From positions 1,426,001 through 1,490,000 of the forward strand of contig NZ_CP019062.1 in the NCBI RefSeq assembly GCF_002951615.1: a stretch of 64,000 bases of DNA, read 5' to 3'. A model generated the notes under the pieces. That model did no database searches. It was not told the DNA's origin and was given only the letters and a program-made list of their open reading frames with translations. The position numbers and the translations under genes are program-made. This document shows, piece by piece, positions 7,975-17,853 of the stretch. This DNA comes from Rahnella sikkimica (GTDB taxonomy: Bacteria > Pseudomonadota > Gammaproteobacteria > Enterobacterales > Enterobacteriaceae). How positions within the stretch are numbered: position 1 is the first letter of the stretch; the number at the start of each line of letters is the position of its first letter.

Positions 7975-9633
7975 ATGAACAGAAATGCTTTATTGCCCGG
8001 CGTAACGGGCATCGCGTTGTTATTGCTGGTCGCCGTGCCGGTCAGTTTTGTGATTTTACAGGCGGTTTTCCCGCATCTCGATACCGGGGTTTATTCCGCA
8101 CCGTTCAGAGCATTTACCCGCGTTTTCGCCGAACCTCAGCTACGTGAACTGTTTTCCACCACGATCAAAGTCGGGCTGGGCGTCGCGCTGTGCAGCGGAT
8201 TAATCGGTATTCCGCTCGGCGCACTGCGTGGCCTGTTTGCCCTGCCGGGCGCGGCGCTGTGGGACGTCCTGTTTCTGGTGCCCTTTTTGCTGCCGCCTTA
8301 CATTGCAGCCCTGTCGTGGATGCTGGCGCTGCAAACCCACGGTTATGTGCAGCAACTGGTGCCGTGGCTGCATCTCAACGATTTCCTGTTTTCCGTAACA
8401 GGCATGGTTATTGTGATGACGCTGAACGTTTTTCCGGTGGTGTATTTCGCGGTGTCACGCAGCATGGCCGCCAGCGGCAGCCGTCTGGCTGATGTGGCCC
8501 GTATTCACGGCGCGGGCCCGTGGCGCGCCTTTTCCCGCGTGACGTTACCGATGGCGCTGCCCGCGATGGCGTCGAGTTTGCTGCTGGCGTTTACGTTATC
8601 CATTGAAGAATACGGCGTGCCCGGCGCGCTCGGTTCGCGCAGCGGCGTGATGTTGCTGACCACCGGCATCGAAGCGCGTCTGGCCGACTGGCCGATTGAT
8701 TTACCCGGCGCGGCGGTGCTTTCGCTGATGCTGGTGGCGATCGCGTTGTGCGCTTACAGCGTTCAGCGCGCGGTTGTGGCGGGTAAAAATGTGGAAAGCA
8801 TGACCGGCAAACCCGCCGATATCACACAGAAACGGCTGAAAGGCTGGACGATCCCGGTGCTGGCATTATTCACGCTGGTCACGCTGATTGCCGTAGCGCT
8901 GCCGATTTTGTCCATGATGGCTACCGCGTTTTCCGGCACGCTTTCCGGCGGGCTTTCGCTGTCGAACCTGACGTTACGTCATTTCGGCGCGTTATTTGCC
9001 GCCCACGGCGACGCGCTCAGCGCCCTGTCAACCAGCCTCAGTCTGGCGCTCGGCACGGCATTAATCGCGGGCGCGACGGGCTTGCTGGCGTCGTGGCTGG
9101 TGGTGGTCAGAAAAATCCGCGGTTCGGCGCTGATTGACGGATTGTCTTTATTACCGGCGGCGTTGCCGGGCATTGTGGTCGGCGTAGGGCTGATTCTGGC
9201 GTGGAACCGCAGCTTCTGGCCGGTCACGCCTTACAACACCTGGGCGATTTTGCTGCTCGCTTATTGTTGCCTGTTGTTGCCTTATCCGGTGCGTTACGTC
9301 AGTGCGGCGTTAAAGCAGATCGGCGGAAATCTGGATGCGGCGGCGCGGGTGCATGGTGCGACAGCGGCGCAAACGCTGCGCCTGATCCTGCTGCCGCTGG
9401 TGTTTCCCAGCCTGCTGGCATCAATGATGATGGTGTTTGCCGTCGCGTCGCGTGAACTGGTGACGTCGCTGCTGCTTTCTCCGGCGGGCGTGCAGACCGT
9501 TTCGGTCTATGTGTGGCGGCAGTTTGAACAGGGATCGGTGGGAGATGGCATGGCGATGGCGTCGGTTGCGGTGTTACTGAGCCTGACGCTGATGCTGGCC
9601 GCCGTCAGGCTTCAACGAAAACCGCTGGCTTAA
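7975..9633 (+). CDS. ABC importer fused double permease (FbpB/AfuB type)
   Basis: The 552-residue inner-membrane protein holds two tandem binding-protein-dependent transport domains. The first covers roughly residues 60-260 and the second roughly 340-550. Each has the EAA-type loop (GSRLADVARIHGAGPWRAF in the first half, NLDAAARVHGATAAQTLRL in the second) that docks on the ATPase. Many hydrophobic spans, about 12, are visible. A single fused chain serving as both permeases is usual in FbpB and AfuB but not in Salmonella PhnU/PhnV, where they are separate. The stop codon overlaps that of the convergent exporter gene (TTAA at 9630-9633). Confidence 0.88.
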   Translation: MNRNALLPGVTGIALLLLVAVPVSFVILQAVFPHLDTGVYSAPFRAFTRVFAEPQLRELFSTTIKVGLGVALCSGLIGIPLGALRGLFALPGAALWDVLFLVPFLLPPYIAALSWMLALQTHGYVQQLVPWLHLNDFLFSVTGMVIVMTLNVFPVVYFAVSRSMAASGSRLADVARIHGAGPWRAFSRVTLPMALPAMASSLLLAFTLSIEEYGVPGALGSRSGVMLLTTGIEARLADWPIDLPGAAVLSLMLVAIALCAYSVQRAVVAGKNVESMTGKPADITQKRLKGWTIPVLALFTLVTLIAVALPILSMMATAFSGTLSGGLSLSNLTLRHFGALFAAHGDALSALSTSLSLALGTALIAGATGLLASWLVVVRKIRGSALIDGLSLLPAALPGIVVGVGLILAWNRSFWPVTPYNTWAILLLAYCCLLLPYPVRYVSAALKQIGGNLDAAARVHGATAAQTLRLILLPLVFPSLLASMMMVFAVASRELVTSLLLSPAGVQTVSVYVWRQFEQGSVGDGMAMASVAVLLSLTLMLAAVRLQRKPLA

Positions 9634-11111
9634 CTTTCCTGCTGCGGTTCTGTGTGCGGGCGGTCGCCAGCCGGAATTAACAACCCGGCGGCAACCGCCA
9701 GTACGGAAATAATGGCGGAAACCATAAAGACCCAGTGCAGGGACGCCGCCACGCTTTCGATCATCGCCGCCAGATGATGGCTTTCCATCGCATTGCGCGT
9801 GGTTTTTTCCATCAGTTGCTGAACCGGATCATTCACCTGCGGCAGGCGATATTGCAGATTCAGATTCAGCGTTGCGCCCAGCACGGCGGTGCCAATTGCC
9901 GAACCTAACATGCGGGTAAATAGCGTGGATGCGGTCGCAATCCCGCGGATCGCCGGTTCCGCATTATTCTGCACCGACACGAGAAACGTGGTGTTGGAAA
10001 GCCCCATTCCAGCGCCGATTGAGAAGGCTGCCAGACGCGCCATCCACAACCCGGAATCAGGCGAAAGAAACAGAAGCGCCACACTTCCGCCCAACAGCAA
10101 AACGCCGCCCAGGACCGCCGTCGCGCGGTACGACGAGGCCTGCATCAGCCGGCTGCTGATCATACTTGCCAGCGGCCAGCCGATGGACATCAGCGCCAGC
10201 GTGGTGCCCGCCTCCAGCGGCGTGCCACCGAGAACGCCCTGCACGTAGGTCGGCAGAAACGCGCTGATCCCCATCATTGTCGCGCCGATAATCAGGCCGC
10301 CAATGTTACCGGCAATAATCACTTTGCTTTCCCACAGTGCCAGCGGAAACAGCGGTTCAGGCGTTTTACGCTCCTGACGGATCAGCAAATATTCGCTGAT
10401 CACCGACAGAACAATCAGCGCCAGCGCCCAGTAGCCCAGCACTTCGGCCTGAAGCAACGCCAGAAGCAGCGCTGCAACGGAAAGCGTTAGATAACCGGTT
10501 CCGGCCAGATCCAGCTTATGTTGTTTTCGCTCTCCATCCGGCGGCAGGTATTTGAGCAGAATCGCCATCGCCACCAGACCAATCGGCACATTGACCCAAA
10601 ACACCACCGCCCACGGGAAATGCGAAACGATAAACGCGCCCATCAGCGGGCCGACAATCGCCGAAACGCCCCACACGCTGGACAAATATCCCTGCGCTTT
10701 CGCGCGTTCCTGCGGGCCATAAACATTGGCAATCAGCGTGGTCGCAATCGGCGTGATCGCCCCTGCGCCCAGCCCCTGCAAGGCGCGGAAAGCGATCATC
10801 CAGGCCAGCGAGGGCGCGAATCCGCACAATACGGAACCAATAAGAAACAGCGTCGTGCCGATGAAAAACATCTTCCGGCAACCGTACAAATCCGCCAGCC
10901 GCCCGTAAATGGGCACGGTAATCGCCTGCGTCAGCAGATAGACGGCAAAGACCCAGCCGAGCAGCGAGAAACCGCCGAGATCGCCGATGATGGTCGGCAT
11001 CGCGGTCGCCACAATCGTGACTTCCACGGCCGCCATAAACATCGATAACATGCAGGCAGTGAGAATTAACGGGCGGTGCGATGATTTTACAACGGGAGTC
11101 GTGACGGCCAT
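9630..11111 (-). CDS. MFS multidrug exporter, DHA2 (14-TM, EmrB/QacA) family
   Basis: The 493-residue inner-membrane protein has the 14 hydrophobic spans of the DHA2 group. Diagnostic motifs are visible: motif A GRLADLYGCRKMFFIG between TM2 and TM3, and the motif C-like GPLMGAFIVSHFPWAVVFWVNVPIG in the TM5-TM6 region (residue runs quoted for the family pattern). N-terminal MLSMFMAAVEVTIVATAMP is the usual opening of drug/proton antiporters. Its substrate cannot be told. It is monocistronic and convergent with the preceding importer. A strong terminator lies at 11192-11227, beyond its 5' end, and belongs to the next gene. Confidence 0.9.
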   Translation of the reverse strand: MAVTTPVVKSSHRPLILTACMLSMFMAAVEVTIVATAMPTIIGDLGGFSLLGWVFAVYLLTQAITVPIYGRLADLYGCRKMFFIGTTLFLIGSVLCGFAPSLAWMIAFRALQGLGAGAITPIATTLIANVYGPQERAKAQGYLSSVWGVSAIVGPLMGAFIVSHFPWAVVFWVNVPIGLVAMAILLKYLPPDGERKQHKLDLAGTGYLTLSVAALLLALLQAEVLGYWALALIVLSVISEYLLIRQERKTPEPLFPLALWESKVIIAGNIGGLIIGATMMGISAFLPTYVQGVLGGTPLEAGTTLALMSIGWPLASMISSRLMQASSYRATAVLGGVLLLGGSVALLFLSPDSGLWMARLAAFSIGAGMGLSNTTFLVSVQNNAEPAIRGIATASTLFTRMLGSAIGTAVLGATLNLNLQYRLPQVNDPVQQLMEKTTRNAMESHHLAAMIESVAASLHWVFMVSAIISVLAVAAGLLIPAGDRPHTEPQQES

Positions 11112-11191
11112 GTTCTCTGTTTTCGTTAGATTATGCGCTCAGGCAGATAGGCGAACTATACACAAACTACAGACACACAAACTATAGACAA

Positions 11192-11227
11192 AAAAGCGGC
11201 TCAGGGTTTGGCACTCTGAGCCGCTTT
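11192..11227 (-). terminator. Rho-independent terminator of bioD2
   Basis: Plus-strand AAAAGCGGCTCAG (11192-11204) pairs with CTGAGCCGCTTT (11216-11227). Read on the minus strand, the stem is followed by a run of T, 30 bases past the bioD2 stop. Confidence 0.85.
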
Positions 11228-11256
11228 GTTTGATTTATGCGTGACAACGTCACTGT

Positions 11257-11943
11257 TCAGGCTTTGGTTAACGTTTTCAGCTTCAGGCTGGACAGGTCAA
11301 TATATTTGGCCATATCGCGGGTTTCTGCGCGAGGTAAATAAGGAATTTCCCCCAGCAGCGGCGCGGAAATATTGGCACTGATCGCATCAATAGTTTCCTG
11401 ATAGTGGGCAAGGCACGGGTTAATTCGGTTTGCGACCCAACCCAGCAGCGGTAAACCATCGGCGATAATCGCCTGCGCCGTTAATAACGCGTGGCTGACA
11501 CAGCCTTCCTGAATACCGACCACTAATACCACCGGCATATTTTGCTGGCGAACCCAGTCTGAATATAAAAGATGCGGAGTAATCAATGTTCTCCAGCCAT
11601 CGCACCCTTCTACGACCACTGAATCTGCCTCTTCACGCATGAAGTTGAGGCCACTGGTCATTATTTCAAAAATATTCTCAGGAACCTGGCTGGCATAAAT
11701 ATCTTCGTCAGCTAAGGCCAGAGGGGTTATTTTATTAAAAGGATAAGCAATAGAAGATGACTGCTGGAGAGTTACCGCATCTTTATTTCGAACCCCGTCG
11801 GCCAGCTCCTGGCTGCCAGTTGCAATAGGTTTATAGCCTAAAACGCAGCGATCCTGCGCGGCTAAGGCCTGAAGCAAGGCACGTGTGACAATGGTTTTAC
11901 CTACACGGGCGTCGGTACCCGTGACGAAAAAGTGCGTTAACAT
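11257..11943 (-). CDS. bioD: Dethiobiotin synthetase paralogue BioD2 (YnfK-like)
   Basis: The enzyme closes the ureido ring of dethiobiotin from 7,8-diaminopelargonate, CO2 and ATP. The P-loop GTDARVGKT is at residues 9-17, and GIQEGCVSHALLTAQAI and GWVANRINPCLAHY match E. coli YnfK. It is a paralogue of the BioD in the bio operon, so its role may be auxiliary. The start was moved to the ATG at 11943 (228 residues), where E. coli YnfK also begins; an upstream in-frame ATG at 12015 would add 24 residues with no homology. GGAG lies about 10 bases ahead. mlc is the next gene upstream on the same strand, as in E. coli. Confidence 0.92.
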   Translation of the reverse strand: MLTHFFVTGTDARVGKTIVTRALLQALAAQDRCVLGYKPIATGSQELADGVRNKDAVTLQQSSSIAYPFNKITPLALADEDIYASQVPENIFEIMTSGLNFMREEADSVVVEGCDGWRTLITPHLLYSDWVRQQNMPVVLVVGIQEGCVSHALLTAQAIIADGLPLLGWVANRINPCLAHYQETIDAISANISAPLLGEIPYLPRAETRDMAKYIDLSSLKLKTLTKA

Positions 11944-12263
11944 GAAATTCAGGCTCCGGGATCTCTCCGTCTTATTGAAAGATAGCCTCCGGTAAGAAAA
12001 AGCCGCCAGAGACAAAGTAACAGCAGAAAGTCTAGGCGATGAGAGATGAGAGCGGTTTGCGTTAGCGCAATGTTTTGTTGGGTGGACTGAAAGGAATACG
12101 CATAAGGTTAGACGAATTTATTAATGACATAACCCGATGGAACAACTGAAATTAATGAAATCCACTGACAAATTGTGACGTCACGACGTTCAGCGGGCGA
12201 TTCTTCTTGCTGATACAGATCAATAAAAGCCGCCACACCGAAAAATATAGCCCGCTAAGTATA

Positions 12264-13487
12264 TTATCCCTGTAATAACTTAATCAGTAAGGAACCGCTA
12301 TAAAGCGCGTCTTTAACTAATGCCGCGCCGGGCATCGTTCCCTGATTATAAAATTGCGTGGATTCCAGTTTGATATTTTCGCTATATGCGGGAAGCGATT
12401 GCTGCTGAATACAGGACATTATCGCGGGATGAAGAATATCCTGAGATAAATTAAGCGGTGAGCCGATCAGCACTTTTTCCGGATTAAACAGATTGACCAT
12501 GATCGCCAGAATGCGCCCCACACTCTGTCCCACGCTGATAATCACATCACGCGCCAGCTGATCGCCCCGGTTTGCGGCGTCACACACTGCTTCAATCGTC
12601 AGCGAAACACCGTGCAGTAAACTGGCTGGCACCGGCACCGTCAGGCGCTGACGCACCAGATCCAAAATGCTGTCGGTACTGGCAACGGTTTCCAGACAAC
12701 CATGATTGCCGCAATAACAACGCTTACCGTAAGGGTCAACCTGCGTATGCCCGATTTCGGCCACGCTGCTGCTGCCCGCGTGCAATACGCGTCCGCTGGT
12801 AATCACCCCTGCGCCCACGTTGTGGTCAATCACAATCTGCACCACATTTTTGCAGCCGCGCGACGCACCGTATAACGATTCCGCCAGCGTCCACGCGCCG
12901 ATATCGTGCTGAACGTACACCGGAAGCCCCGTGTGCTCTGAAAGCGTATCGCCCAGCGGCATATCGAAAACGTCATGATAAAACGGCATACGGTGAACAA
13001 TGCCCCGGCGCGCATCAATCATGCCCGGCAGGGTAATTGCGATGGCGGTCAGGCGCTCAAGTTTGCGCTGATGGCGGATAAAGAACTGATCGATTTCAGA
13101 AATGATACGTTTTAGCAGCGGCTCATGCGCCTGTTCCGGCAGCGGGAGCACTTCTTCCACCACCAGTTTGCTGCTCAGATCCCGCAGGCCTAAGGTGATT
13201 GACCCCAGGCTGATGCGTGCGGAAAGGTAGTGCCAGGCCTGCGTATCGAGGGCTAAACCAATGGCGGGACGCCCGCGGCTGCCCGGATCCTGAAACTCGG
13301 TTTCCAGCACCAGATGAGCCTGAATAAGTTCGCGGACAATCTTCGTAATACTGGCCGGAGCCAGTTGGGCTTTTTTGGAAAGTTCTATGCGCGAAATGGG
13401 ACCAAACTGATCTATCAGGCGGTACACAGCACCGACATTGGTTTGTTTAATCTGATCAATATGGCCGGGCTGCCCGTCGGGGATCAC
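12264..13487 (-). CDS. mlc: Glucose-PTS regulator Mlc (DgsA), ROK family
   Basis: Mlc represses ptsG, ptsHI, manXYZ and malT, and is sequestered by unphosphorylated EIICB-Glc at the membrane. The 407-residue protein shows an N-terminal winged helix with PISRIELSKKAQLAPASIT near residue 30, the ROK core, and the zinc-binding cluster CYCGNHGCLE. The C-terminal GSLLIKLLQG agrees with E. coli Mlc (406 residues). Translation starts with GTG at 13485-13487, as in E. coli, with AGGAG about 8 bases upstream. An upstream gap of 168 bp separates it from ynfL, and 248 bp separate it from bioD2, so it is probably transcribed alone. Confidence 0.96.
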   Translation of the reverse strand: MIPDGQPGHIDQIKQTNVGAVYRLIDQFGPISRIELSKKAQLAPASITKIVRELIQAHLVLETEFQDPGSRGRPAIGLALDTQAWHYLSARISLGSITLGLRDLSSKLVVEEVLPLPEQAHEPLLKRIISEIDQFFIRHQRKLERLTAIAITLPGMIDARRGIVHRMPFYHDVFDMPLGDTLSEHTGLPVYVQHDIGAWTLAESLYGASRGCKNVVQIVIDHNVGAGVITSGRVLHAGSSSVAEIGHTQVDPYGKRCYCGNHGCLETVASTDSILDLVRQRLTVPVPASLLHGVSLTIEAVCDAANRGDQLARDVIISVGQSVGRILAIMVNLFNPEKVLIGSPLNLSQDILHPAIMSCIQQQSLPAYSENIKLESTQFYNQGTMPGAALVKDALYSGSLLIKLLQG

Positions 13488-13655
13488 TCAAGGAACTCCT
13501 GTTATTTTCGCGCTTCAAAATAAAGATTAGGGCTATGTTGGGGTTTTTGTCATATGTCGTCAACTATTTGATTCGTTATGTGATTTGGTGCACAAATTGC
13601 GGGAAAAGCCTCTCAGAATTGGCTGGAAATACAGCAAGTTCGTTCCGTTGCACGG

Positions 13656-14555
13656 TCAGTGTTCCTGCAACAGTAAATCCATAAACGCCCGCGTGGCTGC
13701 CGTCATCGGACGACGCGCATGATTCACCAGCCAGAGTTGCGTGGTCCCTTCCGTCTTTCCGAAACGCAAATAACGCACACCGTCGACCTGAATTCTCAGA
13801 TACGACGCCGGTAGGATCGACACACCTAAACCCGCCGCCACCAGCCCGATAATGGTCAGCGGCTCGCCCACTTCCTGCGTGATATAAGGCGTAATGCCCT
13901 GCGCTTTAAGTTGTCCGAGAATATCGTCATACAGCGACGTGCCGACGTCTTTCGAGAAGAAAACAAAAGGCTGATCGGCCAGATGCTGAAACGTCAGTTC
14001 TCCGTCGGGCAGCGCGTTCAGCGGATTATCCTTGTGAACCACGGCAATCAGCGGTTCCGACAGAATCAGATGATGTTCCAGCTCATCCGGCAGATCGCCG
14101 TTGCGCATAATCCCCAGATCCAGCTTTCCTTCCAGCAGCGGTTCGATTTGCTGTTTGCTGTTGAGTTGCTCGATGCGGATATTGACGCCCGGATAGGTCA
14201 GCCGGAAATGATGCAGCGTGCGCGAAACCCGGCGCATAAAGGGCGCGGAAGACGTCAGCCCGAGCGTCAGGTTCCCGGCTTCACCGCGATGAATACGCGC
14301 CGCCTGTGCCGCCGCTTCATCAACACGCAGCAAGATCTGCCGGGCTTCCTGCAAGAATGCCTGTCCGGCCTGTGTCAGCCGCACGCTGCGGTTATTGCGG
14401 TAAAACAGCGCCGCACCGACGTGGGCTTCCAGCGCCTGAATTTGCTGGCTAAGCGGTGGCTGAGAGATATGTAACCGCACGGCGGCGCGACCAAAATGCA
14501 GCTCTTCCGCAACGGCGATGAAATAGCGTAAATGACGCAGTTCAATGTGGCTCAT
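13656..14555 (-). CDS. ynfL: LysR-type regulator YnfL-like
   Basis: The 299-residue regulator has the N-terminal helix-turn-helix (HFGRAAVRLHISQPPLSQQI, residues about 22-41) and a C-terminal LysR ligand-binding domain. It is divergent from ynfM across 142 bp, the same arrangement as ynfL-ynfM beside mlc in E. coli. It most likely controls ynfM in response to an unknown ligand. The intergenic gap is AT-rich (ATTAATATATTAGACAATAT near 14609-14628), suitable for a LysR site with T-N11-A form, but I cannot define one. Confidence 0.88.
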   Translation of the reverse strand: MSHIELRHLRYFIAVAEELHFGRAAVRLHISQPPLSQQIQALEAHVGAALFYRNNRSVRLTQAGQAFLQEARQILLRVDEAAAQAARIHRGEAGNLTLGLTSSAPFMRRVSRTLHHFRLTYPGVNIRIEQLNSKQQIEPLLEGKLDLGIMRNGDLPDELEHHLILSEPLIAVVHKDNPLNALPDGELTFQHLADQPFVFFSKDVGTSLYDDILGQLKAQGITPYITQEVGEPLTIIGLVAAGLGVSILPASYLRIQVDGVRYLRFGKTEGTTQLWLVNHARRPMTAATRAFMDLLLQEH

Positions 14556-14697
14556 GGTTTTGGAGAATTATTCCTCATTGATATGTTTAATGTATCGATT
14601 TCGTGAAATTAATATATTAGACAATATAACGGCCACTGTTAAAATTTTCATACATTTTAAAATTTAGTTTTACAGCTCATCGCGTTAAGGAATTACA

Positions 14698-15990
14698 GTG
14701 AAAACCTCCCAGCGGATCCCCGCTGCACCAGCCAACGACTCTGTTAATGACGACGAATTAAATCCTGAAACCCCCGTCGCCCGTTCCGGCCTGAAAACCC
14801 CTTTTATCAAACGCGGGACACCGCAGTTTATCCGCGTCACGCTGGCTTTATTTTCAGCGGGTCTGGCGACGTTTGCCCTGCTCTATTGCGTTCAGCCAAT
14901 ACTTCCGGTGTTGTCGCATGATTTCGGCGTATCGCCGGCGACCAGCAGTTTATCGCTGTCGTTATCGACGGGCCTGATGGCGATTGGCCTGCTCTTTACC
15001 GGCCCGGTCTCTGACGCTGTGGGGCGTAAATCGGTCATGGTGGTGGCGCTGTTACTGGCCGCGGGGTGCACGCTGGTCTGTTCCTTTATGCAAAGCTGGG
15101 ACGCCATTCTCATCATGCGCGCACTGATTGGTTTGTCGCTGAGCGGCGTGGCGGCGGTGGCAATGACGTATCTGAGTGAAGAGATTCACCCCAGCGTCGT
15201 GGCGTTTTCGATGGGGTTATACATCAGCGGGAATTCCATTGGCGGGATGAGCGGACGTCTGGTCAGCGGCGTTCTGACGGATTTCTTCTCGTGGCGTATC
15301 GCCATGGCGGTCGTCGGTTTCTTCGCGCTCGCCGCAGCGATCATGTTCTGGCGCATTCTCCCGCCATCGAAGCATTTCCGCGCCAGTTCGCTCAAACCGC
15401 GCAAATTACTGATTAACTTCAAACTGCACTGGCGCGACCAGGGGCTGCCGCTGCTATTTGCAGAAGGTTTCCTGCTGATGGGCAGCTTTGTGACCCTGTT
15501 CAACTACATCGGTTACCGCCTGCTCGCCACGCCGTACAACCTGAGTCAGGCCATCGTCGGTATCTTGTCGATTGTGTATCTGATGGGCACCTACAGCTCG
15601 CCGAAAGCCGGTGTAATGACCGGTGTTTATGGCCGCGGCCCGGTGCTGATTGGTTCAACGGCCATCATGCTGGTGGGGATTTTGATCACCGCCTTCTCGC
15701 CCGTCTGGATGATTTTCATCGGGATGATCCTGGTCACCGGCGGATTCTTCGCCGCCCACTCCGTCGCCAGCGGCTGGATCGGCCGCCGCGCCCGTCGCGC
15801 CAAAGGACAGGCCTCGTCACTTTATCTGTTCAGCTACTACGCGGGATCAAGCGTTGCCGGGACTTTGGGGGGATTCTTCTGGCACGCCTACGGGTGGATC
15901 GGAATTACGGGGTTTATCAGTTTGATGTTAATTGTCGGGGTCGGGGTGGGGATCCGGTTGATGCGGCTTTCTGAGGCAAAAGCCGCTTAA
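14698..15990 (+). CDS. ynfM: MFS transporter YnfM-like
   Basis: The 430-residue, 12-TM major facilitator protein matches E. coli YnfM (417) throughout: RRGTPQFxRVTLALFSAGL at the first span, LLFTGPVSDAVGRKSVM (motif A), IGLSLSGVAAVAMTYLSEE, and SLYLFSYYAGSSVAGTLGG. Its substrate is unknown; related proteins are arabinose/drug efflux-type exporters. Residues 1-40 form a hydrophilic tail slightly longer than in E. coli. It is divergent from its probable regulator ynfL. Repeat R2 begins only about 13 bp after its stop. Confidence 0.92.
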   Translation: MKTSQRIPAAPANDSVNDDELNPETPVARSGLKTPFIKRGTPQFIRVTLALFSAGLATFALLYCVQPILPVLSHDFGVSPATSSLSLSLSTGLMAIGLLFTGPVSDAVGRKSVMVVALLLAAGCTLVCSFMQSWDAILIMRALIGLSLSGVAAVAMTYLSEEIHPSVVAFSMGLYISGNSIGGMSGRLVSGVLTDFFSWRIAMAVVGFFALAAAIMFWRILPPSKHFRASSLKPRKLLINFKLHWRDQGLPLLFAEGFLLMGSFVTLFNYIGYRLLATPYNLSQAIVGILSIVYLMGTYSSPKAGVMTGVYGRGPVLIGSTAIMLVGILITAFSPVWMIFIGMILVTGGFFAAHSVASGWIGRRARRAKGQASSLYLFSYYAGSSVAGTLGGFFWHAYGWIGITGFISLMLIVGVGVGIRLMRLSEAKAA

Positions 15991-16002
15991 TGCCATTTTA
16001 AG

Positions 16003-16720
16003 AACTTGGGTTGCCACCCAAACTGGCTTCAGGTCAAAATCAAAACCTTGGGTTGCCACCCAAACCGGCTTTAAGGTCAAAACCTTGGGTTGCCACCCAA
16101 ACCGGCTTTAAGAGGCGCCTATCGCCGCGCCTCTTAAAAATCTCCGGCTCCTTCACTGCGCGCTACCGCTTGCTGGCAGTGTTTCAGCAGTTCCGGCTAG
16201 TGCCGCAAACGCCGCCGCTGCGCGGTTCTTTCGCTTCGGGTTCGAACCTGCTCGAAAAAAGACTCTCGCTGTTTCTTACCACTCTCTCAACGTCGTTTTG
16301 AAAGCGGCCAGTGACTTTCTAATTCACAACCTCACTGCTGATGGTTATTGAAAAGATGCCGTTGAATTCAGATAAGCCAGTGGCCGCTTTCAGAAAGCTT
16401 GCTGAGTGAGAGTTTCGAGACCGTGGGCTCGAAGACCGAAACGAAGGAACCGCGCAGCGGCAAGTTTTCGCGGCAATAGCGGTAGCGCCTGAAACGTAGC
16501 CAGCCAGCGATAGCGCGCAGTTAAAAAGCGCGGGTGTCCAGAGGGCGCGCGCGTTAACGCGCCCTTTGGGCCAGTTTGGGCGGCGAGCCCAAGGTTTTGA
16601 CCTGGGTGGCAACCCAAGGTCTTGACCTGAGCTGAGCGATCACCGCAATTGAAAAACCGAAATTTTCTCGGTTTGCCTTTAGGTCTCAGCCCTCACTGCA
16701 AGTGAAAAACCAAATTTAGC
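16003..16720. repeat. Palindromic repeat R2 (type 2 arm, spacer, inverted type 1 arm)
   Basis: This full-length member lies between the 3' ends of ynfM and the convergent sugar importer operon. The left edge has three tandem TTGGGTTGCCACCCAA mini-hairpins (16006-16021, 16048-16063, 16085-16100). Then comes a perfect 12-bp hairpin TTTAAGAGGCGC (16107-16118) with GCGCCTCTTAAA (16127-16138), the CACTGCGCGCTACCGC core, and the inner end GAAAGCGGCCAGTG. The spacer is about 16315-16375. The inverted type 1 arm has its hairpin at 16538-16549 with 16558-16569. The edge ends CACCGCAATTGAAAAACC, with a decayed second copy to about 16720. R3 is an inverted copy of this element, sharing even the spacer. 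Confidence 0.88.
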
Positions 16721-16754
16721 TAATCCGCAGCGGGTTCAGGGCTGCCAGCCCGAA

Positions 16755-17849
16755 TCACTCACCGAGTTTAGAAAGCCGCCTCTGGCTGTCCGCCTCAAAC
16801 AACTGCACCCGCCCCGTATCAATCTGCACCCAAACTCTGTCCCCCGGTGCGGCACCGGATCTCACCATGCTGTAAACACTCAGCAGTTCGCCGCCGAAGT
16901 TTCCGTGGATAAGCTCACTCAGGCCGGTGGGTTCGATGAGCGTGACGTCGAGAGGAACCGCGCCCGGCGCGCCCTGTTCGCACAAGACAATGGCTTCGGG
17001 GCGCACGCCGTAGGTGACTTCTGCGCCACTTTTCAGGTTCGTAATCTGCGGGTCAACCGGCAGCGTCTGGCTGGCGTTGATGCGCAGCTGTGGCGCGGAA
17101 TCACCCAGTTCCAGCGTGCCGCTGATGAAATTCATTGAGGGCGAACCGATGAAGCTGGCGACGAATTTATTGGCAGGTGTGTCGTAGAGTTCCAGCGGTG
17201 TGCCAACCTGCTGGATGACGCCGTGGTTGAGCACCACGATGCGGTCGGCAAGCGTCATGGCTTCGACCTGATCGTGGGTGACGTAAACAATGGTGTTGCG
17301 CATACGCTGGTGCAGGCTTTTGATTTCAATGCGCATCTGCCCGCGCAGCTGGGCGTCGAGGTTGGACAGCGGTTCATCGAACAGGAAAACCTGCGGTTCA
17401 CGCACGATCGCCCTGCCCATTGCGACGCGCTGACGCTGGCCGCCGGAAAGCTCTTTCGGACGACGGTGCAACAGCGCCGTCAGCCCGAGAATATCCGCCG
17501 CTTTTTTCACGGCGGCTTCGATTTCGGCTTTCGGACGTTTCTGCACTTCCAGGCTGAAACCCATATTCCGCGCGACGGTCATGTGCGGGTACAGCGCGTA
17601 GCTCTGAAATACCATCGAGATATCGCGGTCTTTCGGCGCGACCTGATTCATCAGGCGCGTGCCGATGTGGATGTCCCCCGCCGTCGCCAGTTCCAGCCCG
17701 GCGATGGTGCGCAGCAACGTGGATTTTCCACAGCCCGAAGGCCCGACTAACACCACAAATTCGCCGTCCTGAATCGTCAGGTTGATATGACGCAACACTT
17801 CGACATTTTCGTAACGTTTTTGGAGATCGGAAATCGTAATCTGAGCCAT
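16755..17849 (-). CDS. CUT1 sugar importer ATPase (UgpC/MsmK/MalK type)
   Basis: The 364-residue ATPase has Walker [10 protein letters not shown], signature LSGGQRQRV, Walker [13 protein letters not shown] and the switch region VYVTHDQVEA. A C-terminal regulatory TOBE/OB domain (about residues 240-364) marks it as a MalK/UgpC-type subunit for carbohydrate import. Its start codon lies 4 bp after the stop of the permease gene, whose end supplies the AAAGGAT ribosome site. It is the last gene of the operon that begins with the GntR regulator at 22926. The sugar cannot be deduced from this subunit. Confidence 0.93.
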   Translation of the reverse strand: MAQITISDLQKRYENVEVLRHINLTIQDGEFVVLVGPSGCGKSTLLRTIAGLELATAGDIHIGTRLMNQVAPKDRDISMVFQSYALYPHMTVARNMGFSLEVQKRPKAEIEAAVKKAADILGLTALLHRRPKELSGGQRQRVAMGRAIVREPQVFLFDEPLSNLDAQLRGQMRIEIKSLHQRMRNTIVYVTHDQVEAMTLADRIVVLNHGVIQQVGTPLELYDTPANKFVASFIGSPSMNFISGTLELGDSAPQLRINASQTLPVDPQITNLKSGAEVTYGVRPEAIVLCEQGAPGAVPLDVTLIEPTGLSELIHGNFGGELLSVYSMVRSGAAPGDRVWVQIDTGRVQLFEADSQRRLSKLGE

Positions 17850-17853
17850 AAAA

